A stretch of 64,000 bases of DNA from Boswellia sacra (Eukaryota; Streptophyta; Magnoliopsida; Sapindales; Burseraceae), in contig SNVD02003371.1 in assembly GCA_013180625.2 (NCBI GenBank), forward strand, positions 1-64,000, written 5' to 3'. The notes beneath the pieces were generated by a model, which was given only the letters and a program-made list of their open reading frames with translations, had not been told where the DNA came from and ran no database searches. Made by a program: the position numbers and the translations under genes. Positions 37,653-50,190 of the stretch are shown one piece after another (the first letter of the stretch is position 1; each line of letters begins with the position of its first letter).

Positions 37653-38770
37653 ATGGTAGACCAGGAGGAAAGGTTTCACAAAATGGATGAAAATATGGAA
37701 AACATGAATAGATGGATGGACTAGTTAATGGAATTGATCACTCAGAACAGTGGGAATTCAGTGGGTAATACTCAGGGAACCCAACTAGCCATGTTGAGAG
37801 CCCTCACCGTTCAAGAAATAAGGATGGGGAAGGTCACATTGATAATGCCAAAGGTTTCTTACATGAATAGGAATACAAGTGGGCTAAGGAAGAGAAACAA
37901 ATGGAGGGCATAAGGAAATTGGCAAAGGACGAGGAGAAGGTCCAAACTTTTATGTAGAAAAAGGAAGTTGAAGGGCTCGAAAACCTAGAAGACACGAAGT
38001 TGATGGGAGAATACAGCCTCTCGTTGAAATTTAAAATGCTGGACTTTGCAAAGTTTGATGGAAAGAGAGGCTTGAGGTCGTTCCTTAAGAGATACGTGAT
38101 AGTAATACGGACCATTGGGCTCTTTAAAGAAATGGTGTTAAAAATGATTGTCGATTACATAGACGGTAAGGCAATGGAATGGTATATCCAACTAGAGAAA
38201 GCTGTAAAGGAACATTGGAACAAATTGGCTAAAGAATTTATCAATCGATATAAACATAACATTCAGCCAAAGATGCCTTTGTGGGATTTAAGGTCACTTA
38301 TCAAGAAGCTAATGATACTTTTTTTGAATACTTCACTTGATAGAAAGCCAAAGCAGCTAGAATGGTGAATTGACCAACAGAAAAACATCAAGTAAGGATG
38401 GCAATCAATGTGCATTAGAGAGAGACTTTTTGGCATTGCCATCAAAACTTTTGAAGATTTATATGAATTGGGTGTCCAAATTGAGAGTGCAAAAGCTTGA
38501 CAAATAAAGAGGGACATAGGGAGTTTTTATCAAGCTAGTGAATGTGACACTAAGAATATTAAGGTAAAGGCAGTCACTCAACAACGAAAATTTAGTCGAT
38601 TAGGGCATCCTTTGTTTAAGATCTTTACAAAGTTGAGGGCTGAAGAGCTCTTGTGGCCATTCCACCAGGGGACCTTCCAAATCCATTGCCAAGGAATTAG
38701 AAACATCATGAGAAACATGATTTCCATCAAGTGACTGGTCATAAGACTAATAAGTACACTAGCTGTGAAC
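37653..38770 (+). pseudogene. Family T gag, copy T4
   Basis: From ATG 37,653: MVDQEERFHKMDENMENMN, a TAG after RWMD, then MELITQNSGNSVGNTQGTQ. After frame changes the capsid core follows at 38,000-38,300 (KFKMLDFAKFDGKRGLRSFL, MEWYIQLEKAVKEHWNKLAK, EFINRYKHNIQPK). Farther on lie IFTKLRAEELLWPF and the nucleocapsid-like HQVTGHKTNKYTS, where the last Cys of the expected H-x4-C is replaced. It lies 1.1 kb after the T4 primer site, as expected for gag. It joins an inverted LTR at about 38,778, so pol is gone. Confidence 0.75.
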
Positions 38771-38777
38771 AGGGTTG

Positions 38778-40771
38778 TAATCCTGCCAGACCATTTGTGA
38801 TCATGACACTATGTCAAAGCCTCTTTCAAGGCTTAAGGGAACATAAACGAGCCATGGGCCCATCTAGAGAAATGGAGTCACCACCCAATTCTTTAATTGG
38901 GAATGAATGGAGGCAATCCAATCTCTCACTTCAAGACCTAGACTACCCTCATCCCTTTAGAGATGGGTTTAGGAAGTTAGGTACAAGCCATTCGCCTTGT
39001 CTGGATCAAAATCCAGCCTCTATTAGGGTAAACCAAATTAAAATGCTCATGTTGCTATGCAGTCCACCTAAGTTGTTCATTTTATGCACAATCTTTAAGC
39101 ATGTGAGGTGATTATCAATCAACAACAATTCTATATTCATATATAAAAAGAGGGAGAAGAATATATTACATTTTCTTCTAACATAAGGGATGGGGAAGAG
39201 GATTACATTGATTGTTCTTCAATAGTAAAGTAAATTCTACTTTACCATTTCAAATATAGCATTCATTCATTCACATAAATCATACATTCAAATATCAAAT
39301 AGTCAAATTGAGATTCAATAGATAATGAATTCCTCACTACCATATGCGAGTTTATTCATTGTCTATTAAGCCTCTTTAAGCATACACTCATACATTCATT
39401 CATAATAGGTAATGGTCCCTCACTATCAATGTGAGTCCACTATCACTTCATGGCATCATCCTAATCACATTTCCAATCATAGTATATTCATACATTCATT
39501 TATATCAATTAATCAATATACAAAGCCATAATCTTTAATCATGGCACTCTAACCTACATTTGACAATTCTATCATGGTAATTCTACCTCTTGTTATTCTA
39601 GCATCATTCATATCAATTTATAGTGAATCATTGCATTTCTAACCTAAACATGACATTTCTAGCCTAATTCAATCAATCGAAAATCAAACAAGGCTATTCT
39701 AGCTCAATCCAAGCACTCAAGGGGCAAATAAGGTAATTCATACATACTCTATGCTATTTCCTAGCATACTTCAAAGCAATCATAAGTTTTCTTATCATGA
39801 TTCTATTCATGTGCTCGTAAGCATGATTCTAAGAATTTTTGACGAAAATAAATTCCTAATCATGATTGTAATAAAGAAAGGAGAGATGACTTACCTTGAC
39901 ATGTATTTCCAACTTGCAAAACAAATAATGATTAAACAATTCATATAATCCTAAGCATGCTTCTACGCATAAAAATAAACCCTAACATGCTCATTCTAAG
40001 CATAAATAAACCCAGCCATCCTTATTCTAAAGCAAGAAAAATAAAGAAGAAATTAAGAGAGAGAAGAGAGAATTGCTCTGGCGACGTACCCTTTTCAGGT
40101 TTAGAGTAATATGAAATGCTCCAAAAATATTAGACTAAAAATGACTTCTTGAATTCTTAAATAGGTCTTCAAGAGGGAGAAGAGAGGATTTTTGGATGTT
40201 AGTGAAATGAAAACCGAGGTTGTTTATATAGTGAAGGGTTGAAGTTGAAAAAGGAATGAAAAAAAAGGAAGGTTGGAATTGAAATATTCTAAATATACAA
40301 TAACAACAACCATCGGTTGTTGGGAGACCGCTGGCCTGTCGATCGACACTCTACAAGTTGGCCGGTTGTTGGCAAATAGTCGGCCAGCACTCTGACACTC
40401 GGCCAATATTGGTCAAGAGCCGACCAATTATTGACCACCGGACCTTCCTATTTTGTAACTTTTTAGTGTAGTCACTTGGACCTTCATTTGTTGAATCATC
40501 CATAACTTTTTGAGTTCATTTTTTTTTTTTTTGCAATCTATAAATTTCTATGAAAACTAGACATCCATAGGTTCACAACAATATATGACTCATCAACAGA
40601 TTCCTATTAGATTGATTTCCATGATTTTTTGAAGTCATGTGTCATTTTAGAGACTACTGATCGGTTTCTTCTAACCCTTCTTCCTTTGCCTTCCGATGGC
40701 ATTTCGATCATTTTCATTACTTGACATTCATCTTCATTTCATCATCGAGCCTTAAAAATTAAGTGTCTATA
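38778..40771 (-). repeat. Family T LTR, copy T5 (about 2.0 kb)
   Basis: The terminal block GACACTATGTCAAAGCCTC is at about 38,805. Stem-loops are at about 39,335 and 39,419-39,435, the GC-rich block at 40,315-40,440, and the 5' end TATAGACACTTAATTTTTAAGG at 40,771. Missing about 15 bp of its 3' end at the gag junction. Confidence 0.8.
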
Positions 40772-40859
40772 CTGACCTTTAGCGTGAGATCTAAAACCTG
40801 GTTGATAGTCAAATAATCCCTGAGCCAGAACAATAATAACTGACAATGATTTGCATGAT

Positions 40860-41870
40860 AGACTCCAAGTTGACTAAAGAACAAATAATGAAGTCCATTG
40901 ATAAAGTTGAAAGGGCAGATAAGGTCAAAAAGGAAAGAATGGAGTGAGAGAAAAAAAGCTAGGAAATAAATGGAGGAAGCAACAAGAGTGATGGAGAAGA
41001 GAATGGAAGAGAGAAAAAATCAAGGAAAGGGATTAAGGAAGCTCTAAGGGTTATAGAGGAGTAAGAGAAAAGAATCAAAGAAGTGACAGGAACTTAGGAT
41101 GAAATACCTAAATTTGAAATTGTCCATGATTTCTGGGATGGCAGTGAAAGTGAACAAACACCAGCAGAAATTAAGGATAGGCAATATCACCTAGATAAGG
41201 GAAAACAAGTAAATGGCGGTGTGCCAAAGAAAAAGGAGGAAGAGGACATATGGGCCAATAAAGGAAAACATTCACGGAAAGTGAAGTTCATTGAATTAGA
41301 CAAAGAACAAATGATGAATCTAAATATAAAGGTTGATAGGATAATTGCAGATATAGAGATATTGAAGTTGTAGTTGGACTAATTGACAAAGCTACTCATC
41401 CAGAAGCTGACTCTGATTCTCCCTTGAACCCTATCACCACTTGGATCGTTACACCCGCAAACCTTGAAAAACCCTAGTGCTACCAAAACAAACCTAAGAA
41501 GCAATAATGATAGGGTAGCCACCAAGAATTTCAAAGTAAATGTTGTAAAACAACATTAGAATAGAATTTAGTGAGCTAGGCAATCCTTGTCCAAGTCTTT
41601 AAGAAGCTTAAGGCCTGATCTATCCTTCTGCCACTCATGCCACGAGATCCTATCCCATCTAAATGAAGAAGCAACAAGTTTTATGATTTTCATCAAAAAT
41701 CCATAGCCACCTTCAAGACGACTGCAGCTGACTGCATCATGAGATACAGGATCTCATTGACAATGGTAGTATTTCGAATCCTAAAGCTGAACAACCAAAC
41801 ACTCGTTATAGCATTAGCTTAGAATTAATGAACGAAGAAGTGATAAACTTCTCTAAATAGATAGTTTGGC
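40860..41870 (+). pseudogene. Degenerate Ty3/gypsy gag C-terminal region
   Basis: Patches of charged protein (VHDFWDGSESEQTPAEIKDR, then GKHSRKVKFIELDKEQMM) lead to FCHSCHE at about 41,625 and to a conserved tail EIQDLIDNGSISNPKAEQPN near 41,740-41,815. Many stops and frame changes. The tail identifies it as plant gypsy gag; the middle is unassigned. Confidence 0.5.
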
Positions 41871-41989
41871 CAAGGGCAAGGCAATTAAGTATGACTAAGG
41901 AATGAAGCTAGGGGAGACTATCAATAATAAGGATGTTTTTAAGAACAATGTTTAGAAATGTGATTTGCTTGAGTTGTGTGGTCTTTATA

Positions 41990-43110
41990 ATATCCCATGA
42001 CACTCATTGGAAATAGAGCAGTGATAATACTTGACATTGCATTGTTTGCATGGTTGATTCTTTTGCTAGTTGAGTTTCATTCTTGCTTTCTTCAACACTT
42101 GAGCACAATAGCCATGAATATAAAACCTTTTCATTGCTTAGAGAAACTTTATATATGAATAGGGTGATGTGTTGACATCCCAAAGGATTCTAGAACTCAT
42201 TTGATCACTAGTACTCGAGGCAAAATCTTAGGTTACACAATGTTAGGGAAATGACTTAAGCCTTCTTTCGATTGATTGTGCCTTTTCAAGCCAACCCATG
42301 CACGAATCATTATCCCCAGTGCACCTCGTTGAGCCTGATTAAGCCTTCTTTTTTGACAAACCACTAAAGTCTACCTTAACACTAAAAATATTTTCGCTTG
42401 ATACCTTTCACTCATAGCATATAGACATTCTAGGAAAAACACCAAGAGCTATACTTATAAAGCAAGCAAGGAGTTCGAACAGTTTCCTTGCATTGCTATG
42501 CATTTCAAGAAAACAAAAGGGGAAGACAAAGAAAGAAGAAGACAAGAAAAAAATAGAAGAAAGAAAAGAGAAAGAACACGTGATTCGTTAAAGAACAAAA
42601 AGACTCAAAATGCTTAAAAGTTGGCAATCTCAATTCTTAGGATGTTCCTATGACTATGGGTGAGATAGCCTTACAAATTTCTTAATCATACCTTGACCTT
42701 AGCCTCACATTATAAACTATGTAAAGCCCTAATAATCCTTGAAGTTAGTGATTAACCTATATTAGTGAAGAATGGTGTGAAAAATGGGATGATGGTAGTC
42801 CTCTTTGCTTTATTAGAGATGTATAAAGCTATCCAAGTTTCAAAAGGTAAAATATGATTGGCTACACACACACATGCACACATGAAGAATCTTGAATTAA
42901 ATAATACTAGCACCAAAAAATAATTTCTGAATAATCATAATGTTAATATATTCCCTTTTAGCTATTGAATCTGAGGAATCCTTGAGGAGCCCAATTGTGA
43001 GTCAAATTGATTAGCAACTCGCATATTTGGTGTACTTTAATGATCAAATAAAGCTGGAGACTAGGGTTATGAGATTCTTTATGCCTGATATACTGAGTTA
43101 TATTTCCTTT
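41990..43110 (+). repeat. Athila-like 3' UTR fragment, direct copy
   Basis: Inverted partner of 32,980-34,160. Recognisable by GAAACTTTATATATGAAT, then GGATTCTAGAACTCATTTGATCACT, ACTCGAGGCAAAATC and GGGAAATGACTTAAGCC, which parallel 4205-4320 and 61,025-61,145. Confidence 0.65.
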
Positions 43111-43812
43111 TAAGACCAACAAAAGTTAGAAAGGGAAGGCAAGTGATAAGCAAGAAGTATTCATGCATTCATTGCACCCTATGCTAGCAGTTTGTTTTTG
43201 ATTGGGTACGTTTATTGTTGTGCACATTATGCTTCATTTATTGAGATGCTTTAGGAATCCATCGAGGAGAATAAGCAAGTGAAGACATCCGATAACGGTA
43301 AAATCTTGACATAGGGGGTAAGATTCCTTAATGGTTAAAGTGAAGAACGTGGTATAAGGAATGCACAATAGATTTGAAGCTAGCAATGTTGAGTGGGGAC
43401 TGTCCAATTGCTCGAGATCACTTGCCTTAATTATCTTCGTGATACATATGAGAAATAATGGGGAATGGAAGTGTGACATGTGAAGAAGAGTTACAAAGTG
43501 TTTGTTGTAATAGATTCTCCAAATGGATGACAGCAAAATCTCTTTTTAGCAAAACCGGGGGTAAGGCAGATGGAGGAGCTTTATGAGAGGAGCAATATAC
43601 ACAAATTTTGGGGTACCATACCATATAATGATTGACGATGTAAAAGAGTTGCAGACAAGGAATCTATCCTAAAGATACCAGATTGAGTATCATAAGTCGT
43701 CCCACTACAGAATACAAGCAAAGAGCCCAAAATGAATAACGGTTAACAACAAAATCCCTAGTACCAAAAATCTCCAAAACAGACAAATATGAAAGAAAAC
43801 ATTCTAAATTGT
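43111..43812. other. Unassigned spacer
   Basis: No gene or repeat signature supported. Reverse-strand frames of 65-100 codons lack any recognisable motif. Confidence 0.4.
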
Positions 43813-45816
43813 TATACATACTGGATTTTTAAAGCTTGATGATAAAGTGAAGATGAATTTCAAGCAATAGAAATGATCGAAATGCGCTTAGAAGCAAAAG
43901 GAAGAAAAGTGAGAAGAAATTGACCAAGAGTCTTAAAAATTGACACATGAGTTTGAAAAATCATAAAAATTAATACAAGAGGAATCTAATGATGAGTCAT
44001 ATACCTTTACAAAGCTACGGATGTGTAGTTTTGTACAGAAGTTTATGAATTACAAATTGGAGTTGAACTTTGAAAGTTACGCTTGATTGAACAGATGAAG
44101 GTCAAAGGACGATGCATTAAAAAATATGAAACAAGGGGGTTCGGTAGGCCACAACTTGCAAGCGGTCGCAGGGTAGCAGACCGACTTTCCTACCATTGAT
44201 CTACAGTCCAACCACATCCAGTGGGTTGTCCCACTGCCAGCCAGTCGTCCTCACGCGGCTGATCGGTTGTTCTTTGTGTATTTTTGAAAAATTTTGGTTG
44301 GATCCTTATTTACTTTCTGCTTCCTTTTTCAACTTCAATCCTCAACTACATAAACCCCCTCCTCGCTTTTTAGGACACATCAAAATCCCCTCTTCTCCCT
44401 GTTGAGAATTCAAGGAGTCTTTTCTAGTTTAAAATTTTTTTAGGTGATCTATTGTTCTAAACCCATAAAGGGTATGTCTTGGGAGCAATTCTCTCTTCTC
44501 TCTCTTTATTTCTTATTTATTTTTCTTGCCTTAGAAGAAGCATGTTTACGTTTATTTATGCTTAGAATAAGCATATTTAGGATTTATTTTTACGCTTAGG
44601 AGCATCATTAGGGTTATTATGAATTGTTCTAACCCTTGTTTGTTTTGCAAGATGGACAAGCATGTCAAGGTAAGTCATCTTTCCTTTCCTTACTCAGAAA
44701 CATGAATAGGGATTTTATTTCATTGTGAATACTTAGAAGCATGCTTAAGAGCACATGATTAGAATTGCTAGGAAGATTTATGATTACTTTGAAGCATGCC
44801 AGGAAATAACATATAATAGGTGAAAATTACCATGTTTACCTTGAATGCTTGAAATGGGCTAAATAGCCATGATTGATATTGATTGATTGATTGATTAGGT
44901 TGGAAATGCTATTTTTAGGCTAGAAATGCCATAATTCACTCTAATTATTATGAATAGGCTCGAAATGCCATGCTAGGCTAGAATTACCATATTTAGAATT
45001 ATAATCAAATGCTAGAATAACAATAGGTAGAATTACCATTATAGAATTATCAAATCTAGGTAGAAGTGCCATGATTCTATATTATGGCTTTGTTTTGAAT
45101 TTTAATTAATTAATTTATGAATGCATGAATATAACATGAATATGCTATGACTATAATGATGTCGTTAAAGAGGTTCGATAGACATTGAATAGACTCACAT
45201 ATGGTGGTGAGGAATTCATTATCTATCAAATCTCGACTTGAGTGTTTATGTTCTATTTATAACATGCATGAATATGCAATGAGTTGTATGTATGAATGAA
45301 TGAGATACATGAAGTGTTAGAAGTAGAATTTACTTTATTGTTGAATAACAATTATTGTAATCCTATCCCATATCCCTCATGTTTGAATGGAAAGGTAATT
45401 CTATTCTCCTCCCTCTTTCTTTGCAGGAATATACAACTGCCATGATTTTCCAACACCTTATTTGCTTAAAGAAGATAAAACTAGAAATGTGTGCATAAAA
45501 CAAACTACTTAAGTGGACTGTATAACAACCTAAGTTATTTTTATTTGACATACCTTAGCGGAGGCCAGATTTTGATTCTAGCGAGACGAATGGCTTGTAC
45601 TTAACTTCCCAAACCCATCTCTGGAGGGATGAGAGTACTTTAGGTCTTAAAGCGAAGGATCAGATTGCTTCCATCCATTCCCATTTGAATAATTGTGTGG
45701 TGGCTCATTTCCCTGGACGTGACCATAGCTCATTTATGTTCCCTTAAGTCTCAAAAGAGGCTTTGACACAGTGTCATGGTTGCAAACGCTTTGGCAGTAT
45801 GAAAGCCTCATTCACA
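43813..45816 (+). repeat. Family T LTR, copy T6 (about 2.0 kb)
   Basis: Starts TATACATACTGGATTTTTAAAG and ends GTATGAAAGCCTCATTCACA. It shows all landmarks: CATATACCTTTACAAAGCTAC, the GC-rich block (44,150-44,270), a 5'-leader-like (TATA)AACC promoter stretch, and the stem-loop at 45,194-45,211. Confidence 0.8.
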
Positions 45817-46700
45817 ACTGTCCCACATATCTTATCCCATCGGTTGAGTCATATTCAATGTCTCTACTTATCTGTTCCACAACCTCCTCCTATTTGACAC
45901 TATTATAAAAGCTAGCTAATGAAGTTGAGCCGGACCTGGGGTCAACTCCCTTTTTGTTGATATTGGTCTACCTCTCACTAATGTCAGTCGCCTAACCCGA
46001 AAAGCATAAACATGTTAAATAAATTATGTAGGGATAGGTAAAGAATAAGAAAAGCGAGAAAAGGATACAACTCAACATGAAGAAGATCAACGTTGAAGTG
46101 GACATCTCACTAGCCAATACTAAGCTTTTGAGAAGTTGATCTCCGGGTATGCTGGAGGCAATATGATGGTAATATTTTCATGTCGAAAATAGGCAAAAAC
46201 GAGAGAAATCAACAAAGATGAGCAATGATAAGGGCCATCAAAAGAAGCATGTAATAAAGAAATTACCAAGCATATTCAAAGGGTAGGACTTCAGTCAAAT
46301 ATTGGGGGTAACCCCCAAGGGAAGACAGATTAGCTTCTCTATAAATAGCAACAATAACAGTTGAGAGAGGATCAACTCCCCATAAGATACTTATCTGTGA
46401 AAAGATAAGACCTTTGAACATTCTGATGAACTCGCTGATGAATCTTTTTTGTAGAAAGCATAACAATCCAGTCAAATGCTAGGGGTAACCCCTATATGAG
46501 GAAGGATAAGTTCTCAAAGTAATAGTAGCAACAAAAAATGGAGGACCAGCCCCTTTACAAGCATTGACAATATGTTGTAGACACAATCCAGTTAAGAACC
46601 AACGTCTATGGAATTGTTGTCTAGAGGAGACAAAGCACAATCAGAATTAGAATTGCATTGATACTTAGAATGGATCATGGGCGAAAATTGACCTTCCAAG
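45817..46700. repeat. Family T spacer with two repeats of about 179 bp bearing GGGGTAACCCC palindromes
   Basis: TTGGGGG-TAA-CCCCCAA (46,302-46,318) and TAGGGG-TAA-CCCCTA (46,480-46,494) sit in two similar units. A third related string lies near 52,034 on the minus strand, in the 3' UTR of element T7, so the stretch is retroelement non-coding DNA. Confidence 0.6.
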
Positions 46701-46701
46701 A

Positions 46702-48335
46702 TTGCGAGTAGGGCTTTCATCCCACCAGAGCGTTTGCGACCATGATATTGTGTCAAAGCCTCTTTCAAGACTTAAGGGAACACAAACGAGCCATGGACAT
46801 GTTTGAAGAATGGAGTTGCCACCCAATTATTCAATTGGGAATAAATGGGGCAATTTGATCCCTCGCTTTAGGACTTAAACTACGCTCATCCCTTCATATA
46901 CGGGTTCGGGAAGTTAGGTACGAGTCATTTGACCTGCTTGGATCAAAATCCGGCCTCCACTAGGAAATTCCAAATAATAAGATCTCTTGCCATTACTTAG
47001 TCCATTTAGTGTTGTTCATTTTATGCACACATTGTTCATTTTATCTTCTTTAAACATTTTAGGTGATTTATTCAACCATATAGCAGCTGTATAAACATCC
47101 AAAGAAAGAAAGAGAAGAATGAATTACATTTCTGTCAAACATGAGGGAAGGGGAAGAGGATTACATCAACCTGTTCTTCAACAAATAAAGTAAATTCTAA
47201 AATATATATTCATTCATAATATAAATTCGAAATATAAAGTACAACTGGTATATTCAAGGCCCAATAAACGGTGAATTCCTCACTACCATATGTGAGTCTA
47301 TTCAACGTCTATCGAGGCTCTATAAATACATTCATACATTCAATAAGACATTCATTTTAAGTTATGGTCCCTCACCATCAATGTAAGTCCACCATCACTT
47401 CATCGCATTAGACAATAACACTTCATATTCATGGTACATTCATATATTCATAAGCCAATAAAATTCAAACACAGCCATAATCTAGTATCATGGCATTCTA
47501 GCCTAGATTTGATAATTTTATCATGACATTCTAGCCTATTGCTATTCTAGCATAGTTCATATTAATTCATAATTTCGCTACATTTCTAGCCTCAACATGG
47601 TTATCATGGCATTTTCTAGCCTAAGTCAAACAATTGAAATCAAACAAGGCTATTATAGCTCAATCCAAACATTCAGGGGGAAATATGGTAATTCTTATAT
47701 ATTTTATTCTATTTCATAGCATGCTTCAAAACAATTATAAGTTCTCCTAACCATGTTTCTAATCATACGCTCCTAAGCATGATTCTAAGCATTGGCAAAG
47801 AAGATTAAATTCCTAAACATGATTCTCATAAAGAAGGGATAGCAGGCTTATCCCAATACGCTTATCCATCTCGTAAAACAAATAAAGATTGGAACAGTTC
47901 ATAATAACCTTGGACACTCCTAAGCATATAATTAAACCTTAAACATGCTTATTCTAAGCAAGAAAAGTAAATAAGAAAAAGAAGGGGGAAGAAGAGAGGA
48001 TTGCCCTCGAGACGTACCCTTTCCCGATTTAGAGCAATACAATGCCTAGAGTCTTTGAACTGGAAGAGACTTCTTGAATTCTCGAGTGTGTCTTGAAGAG
48101 GGAGAAGAGATGATAATATTTGATAATCAGTGTGTCTTGAAAGTGAAGGGACGGGGTATTTGTATAGTAAAGGGCTAGAATTGAAAAAGGAAGTAAAGAA
48201 ACAAATATCGAAGGTTCATAATGAAAATTTTCAAAATTAATGGACTAATTGTTGGGTGACTATTGGCAAAACACCGGCTGACTGTCAGACAACCAGACGA
48301 CTATCAAATAGCCGCATGGCTGTTACACAAGATGA
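46702..48335 (-). repeat. Family T LTR, copy T7a (3' part)
   Basis: The terminal block CATCCCACCAGAGCGTTTGCGACC is at 46,717. Stem-loops are at about 47,278 and 47,371, and the GC-rich block at 48,250-48,330, where it breaks off. Confidence 0.75.
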
Positions 48336-48785
48336 GTTTTCAAGAGCTATAAAGGTCACCTCCACATTCAACTACTACCGCATCCTTCTTTCTTGTGTGA
48401 ACAACATGATATGGTATTTGGCTGATCACGTCTAGGATTATTTCGAAGGCCCATCACTTCATTTGATTCCTCTTTCACCACGAATTCTAATGATTGATTC
48501 AGCTGATTTAGCCATAGAGTCAGAGGTCTCAGATTATACGATCGAGATTCATTTGAACATGATCGAGTTCCCATTGATGATGACTTCGTACACCGACTGG
48601 GTTCGAGCTACCTTGTTACATACTAGACTCGATCAATCTGCTAACGAGACTTCTCATCCTTTTGCTATGTCTAGTTGTGCTAGTAGCTCTTTCACTCATT
48701 ATGGGAAGAGATCGAGAGCCTCTTCTTTATGTATTGGTAAATTTGCTTCCTTTTCCATTGTCACTTAGTAGTCACGTCCCCCTCT
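48336..48785 (+). other. Unexplained segment with a 101-codon frame between LTR copies
   Basis: A 450-bp segment unlike the LTR separates T7a from T7b. The frame 48,463-48,768 starts MIPLSPRILMIDSADLAI and is serine-rich toward its end. Open text continues upstream across a stop (AACATGATATGGTATTTG). I recognise no family; it may be a fragment of the N-terminal gag or a host transcript. Confidence 0.35.
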
Positions 48786-49535
48786 AGCTTATCCATCTCA
48801 CATAACAAAAATAATCCATATTTATCATAAGCAAGAAAAGTAAATGAGAAAATAAGGGGAAGAAGAGAGGATTGCTCTCAAGACGTACCTATTTGGGTTT
48901 AGAGAAATAGAATACCTGAAAACTTTATACTTAAAAATACTTCTCAAATTCTCGAGCATGTCTTCAAGAGAGAGAATAGATGATTACGTTCAATAATCGG
49001 TGTGTCTTGGAAGTGAGGAGAGGGGGTGTTTATATAGTAGAAGGTTGCAGTTGAAAAAGGAAGCAAAGAAACAAATATGGAAGGTGCATAATGAGAATTT
49101 CTAAGAATACGCCACCAGCAGCCAAACGACTATTGGCAAACTACTAGGCGACTATCAATCAATAGTCAGGAAGCTGTAAGATAGCCAGTTGGCTGTTTCC
49201 CTCGGAGCCCTTCTTATTTTAGGACTTTGCGCCGCAGTCCCTTCTAACCTTCATCTATTTGAACATTCATAACTTTTTAAGTTCAACTTCGATTCATGAT
49301 CTATAAATATTTATGAAAACTAGACATCTGTATCTTCACAACGGCATATGACTCATTGTCTGATTCCTTCTGGATTAATTTTTGTGATTTTTCAAAATCA
49401 CATGCTAGTTTTGTAAACCTTTCTTCAATTCCCTCTCACCTTTTCTTTCTTAGCTTTTGAAGGCATCTTGGTCATTTCCATTACTCAACATTCAACTTCA
49501 TTTCATCATCGACTCTCAAAAATTCAGTGTTTATA
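48786..49535 (-). repeat. Family T LTR, copy T7b (5' part)
   Basis: Repeats 47,880-48,330 of T7a and continues to the LTR 5' terminus TATAAACACTGAATTTTTGAG at 49,535. It is the 3' LTR of a minus-strand element whose 3' UTR follows. Confidence 0.8.
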
Positions 49536-49552
49536 GCTTGCCCCCTACTTTG
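49536..49552 (-). promoter_or_regulatory. Polypurine tract, element T7
   Basis: The minus strand reads AAAGTAGGGGGCAAGC, directly upstream of the LTR start. Confidence 0.8.
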
Positions 49553-49689
49553 AAGAAGTTTTTGAGACACAAAAATCGACAAAGTATTCTTGCTTCGTTT
49601 TTCTTTCTTCCATTTCGACATCTTCACCTTCGTCCTCGTTCTATCAAACTTTCTCGTCATCTCCTTTTTCTCCTTCTGCTCCTTCAAAA

Positions 49690-50190
49690 AGACGTGCCCA
49701 TTAAAGGGCTAGTGTGTGCTTATCAAAAGGGTGAAGGTGCCCATTCAAGGGAAAATGTGGCCACTCAAGGGCTGAGGTGCCCATTCAAGGGTGAACACAC
49801 CCACTTAAGGGCAAATGTGCCCACTCAGGTGATAAAAGCATCCTTATGATGCTTATGACAAAACACTTCTTCAGTGCACTTACTTCTTAGGGTTTCCAAT
49901 ACTCTTTAGTGCACCTATTTCCCAGACTTTGGTAAACTCTTTAGTATGCCTATTCTAAGGGCTTCAAACACTCTTAAGTGCACCTACTTCTTAGGTTTTC
50001 AACACATTTTAGCGTGTATTTTCTTAGGGCTTATACCTATTATAAGGGCTTAAAGGACTCTTAAGTGCACCTACTTCTTATGATTTTCAACACTCTTTGG
50101 TGTGCCTCTTCTTAGGGCTTGTGCCTATTCTAAGGTTTTAAGACACTCTTAAGTGCACCTATTTCTTAGGGTTTCATTCTAATGCATGCC
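49690..50190 (-). repeat. Minisatellites of the T7 3' UTR
   Basis: Reverse-complement equivalent of 10,240-10,975: about 20-bp GTGCCCATTCAAGGG units, then 66-bp AAGTGCACCTACTTCTTAGG units. The order and distance to the LTR match the T1 copy, though copy numbers differ. Confidence 0.85.
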
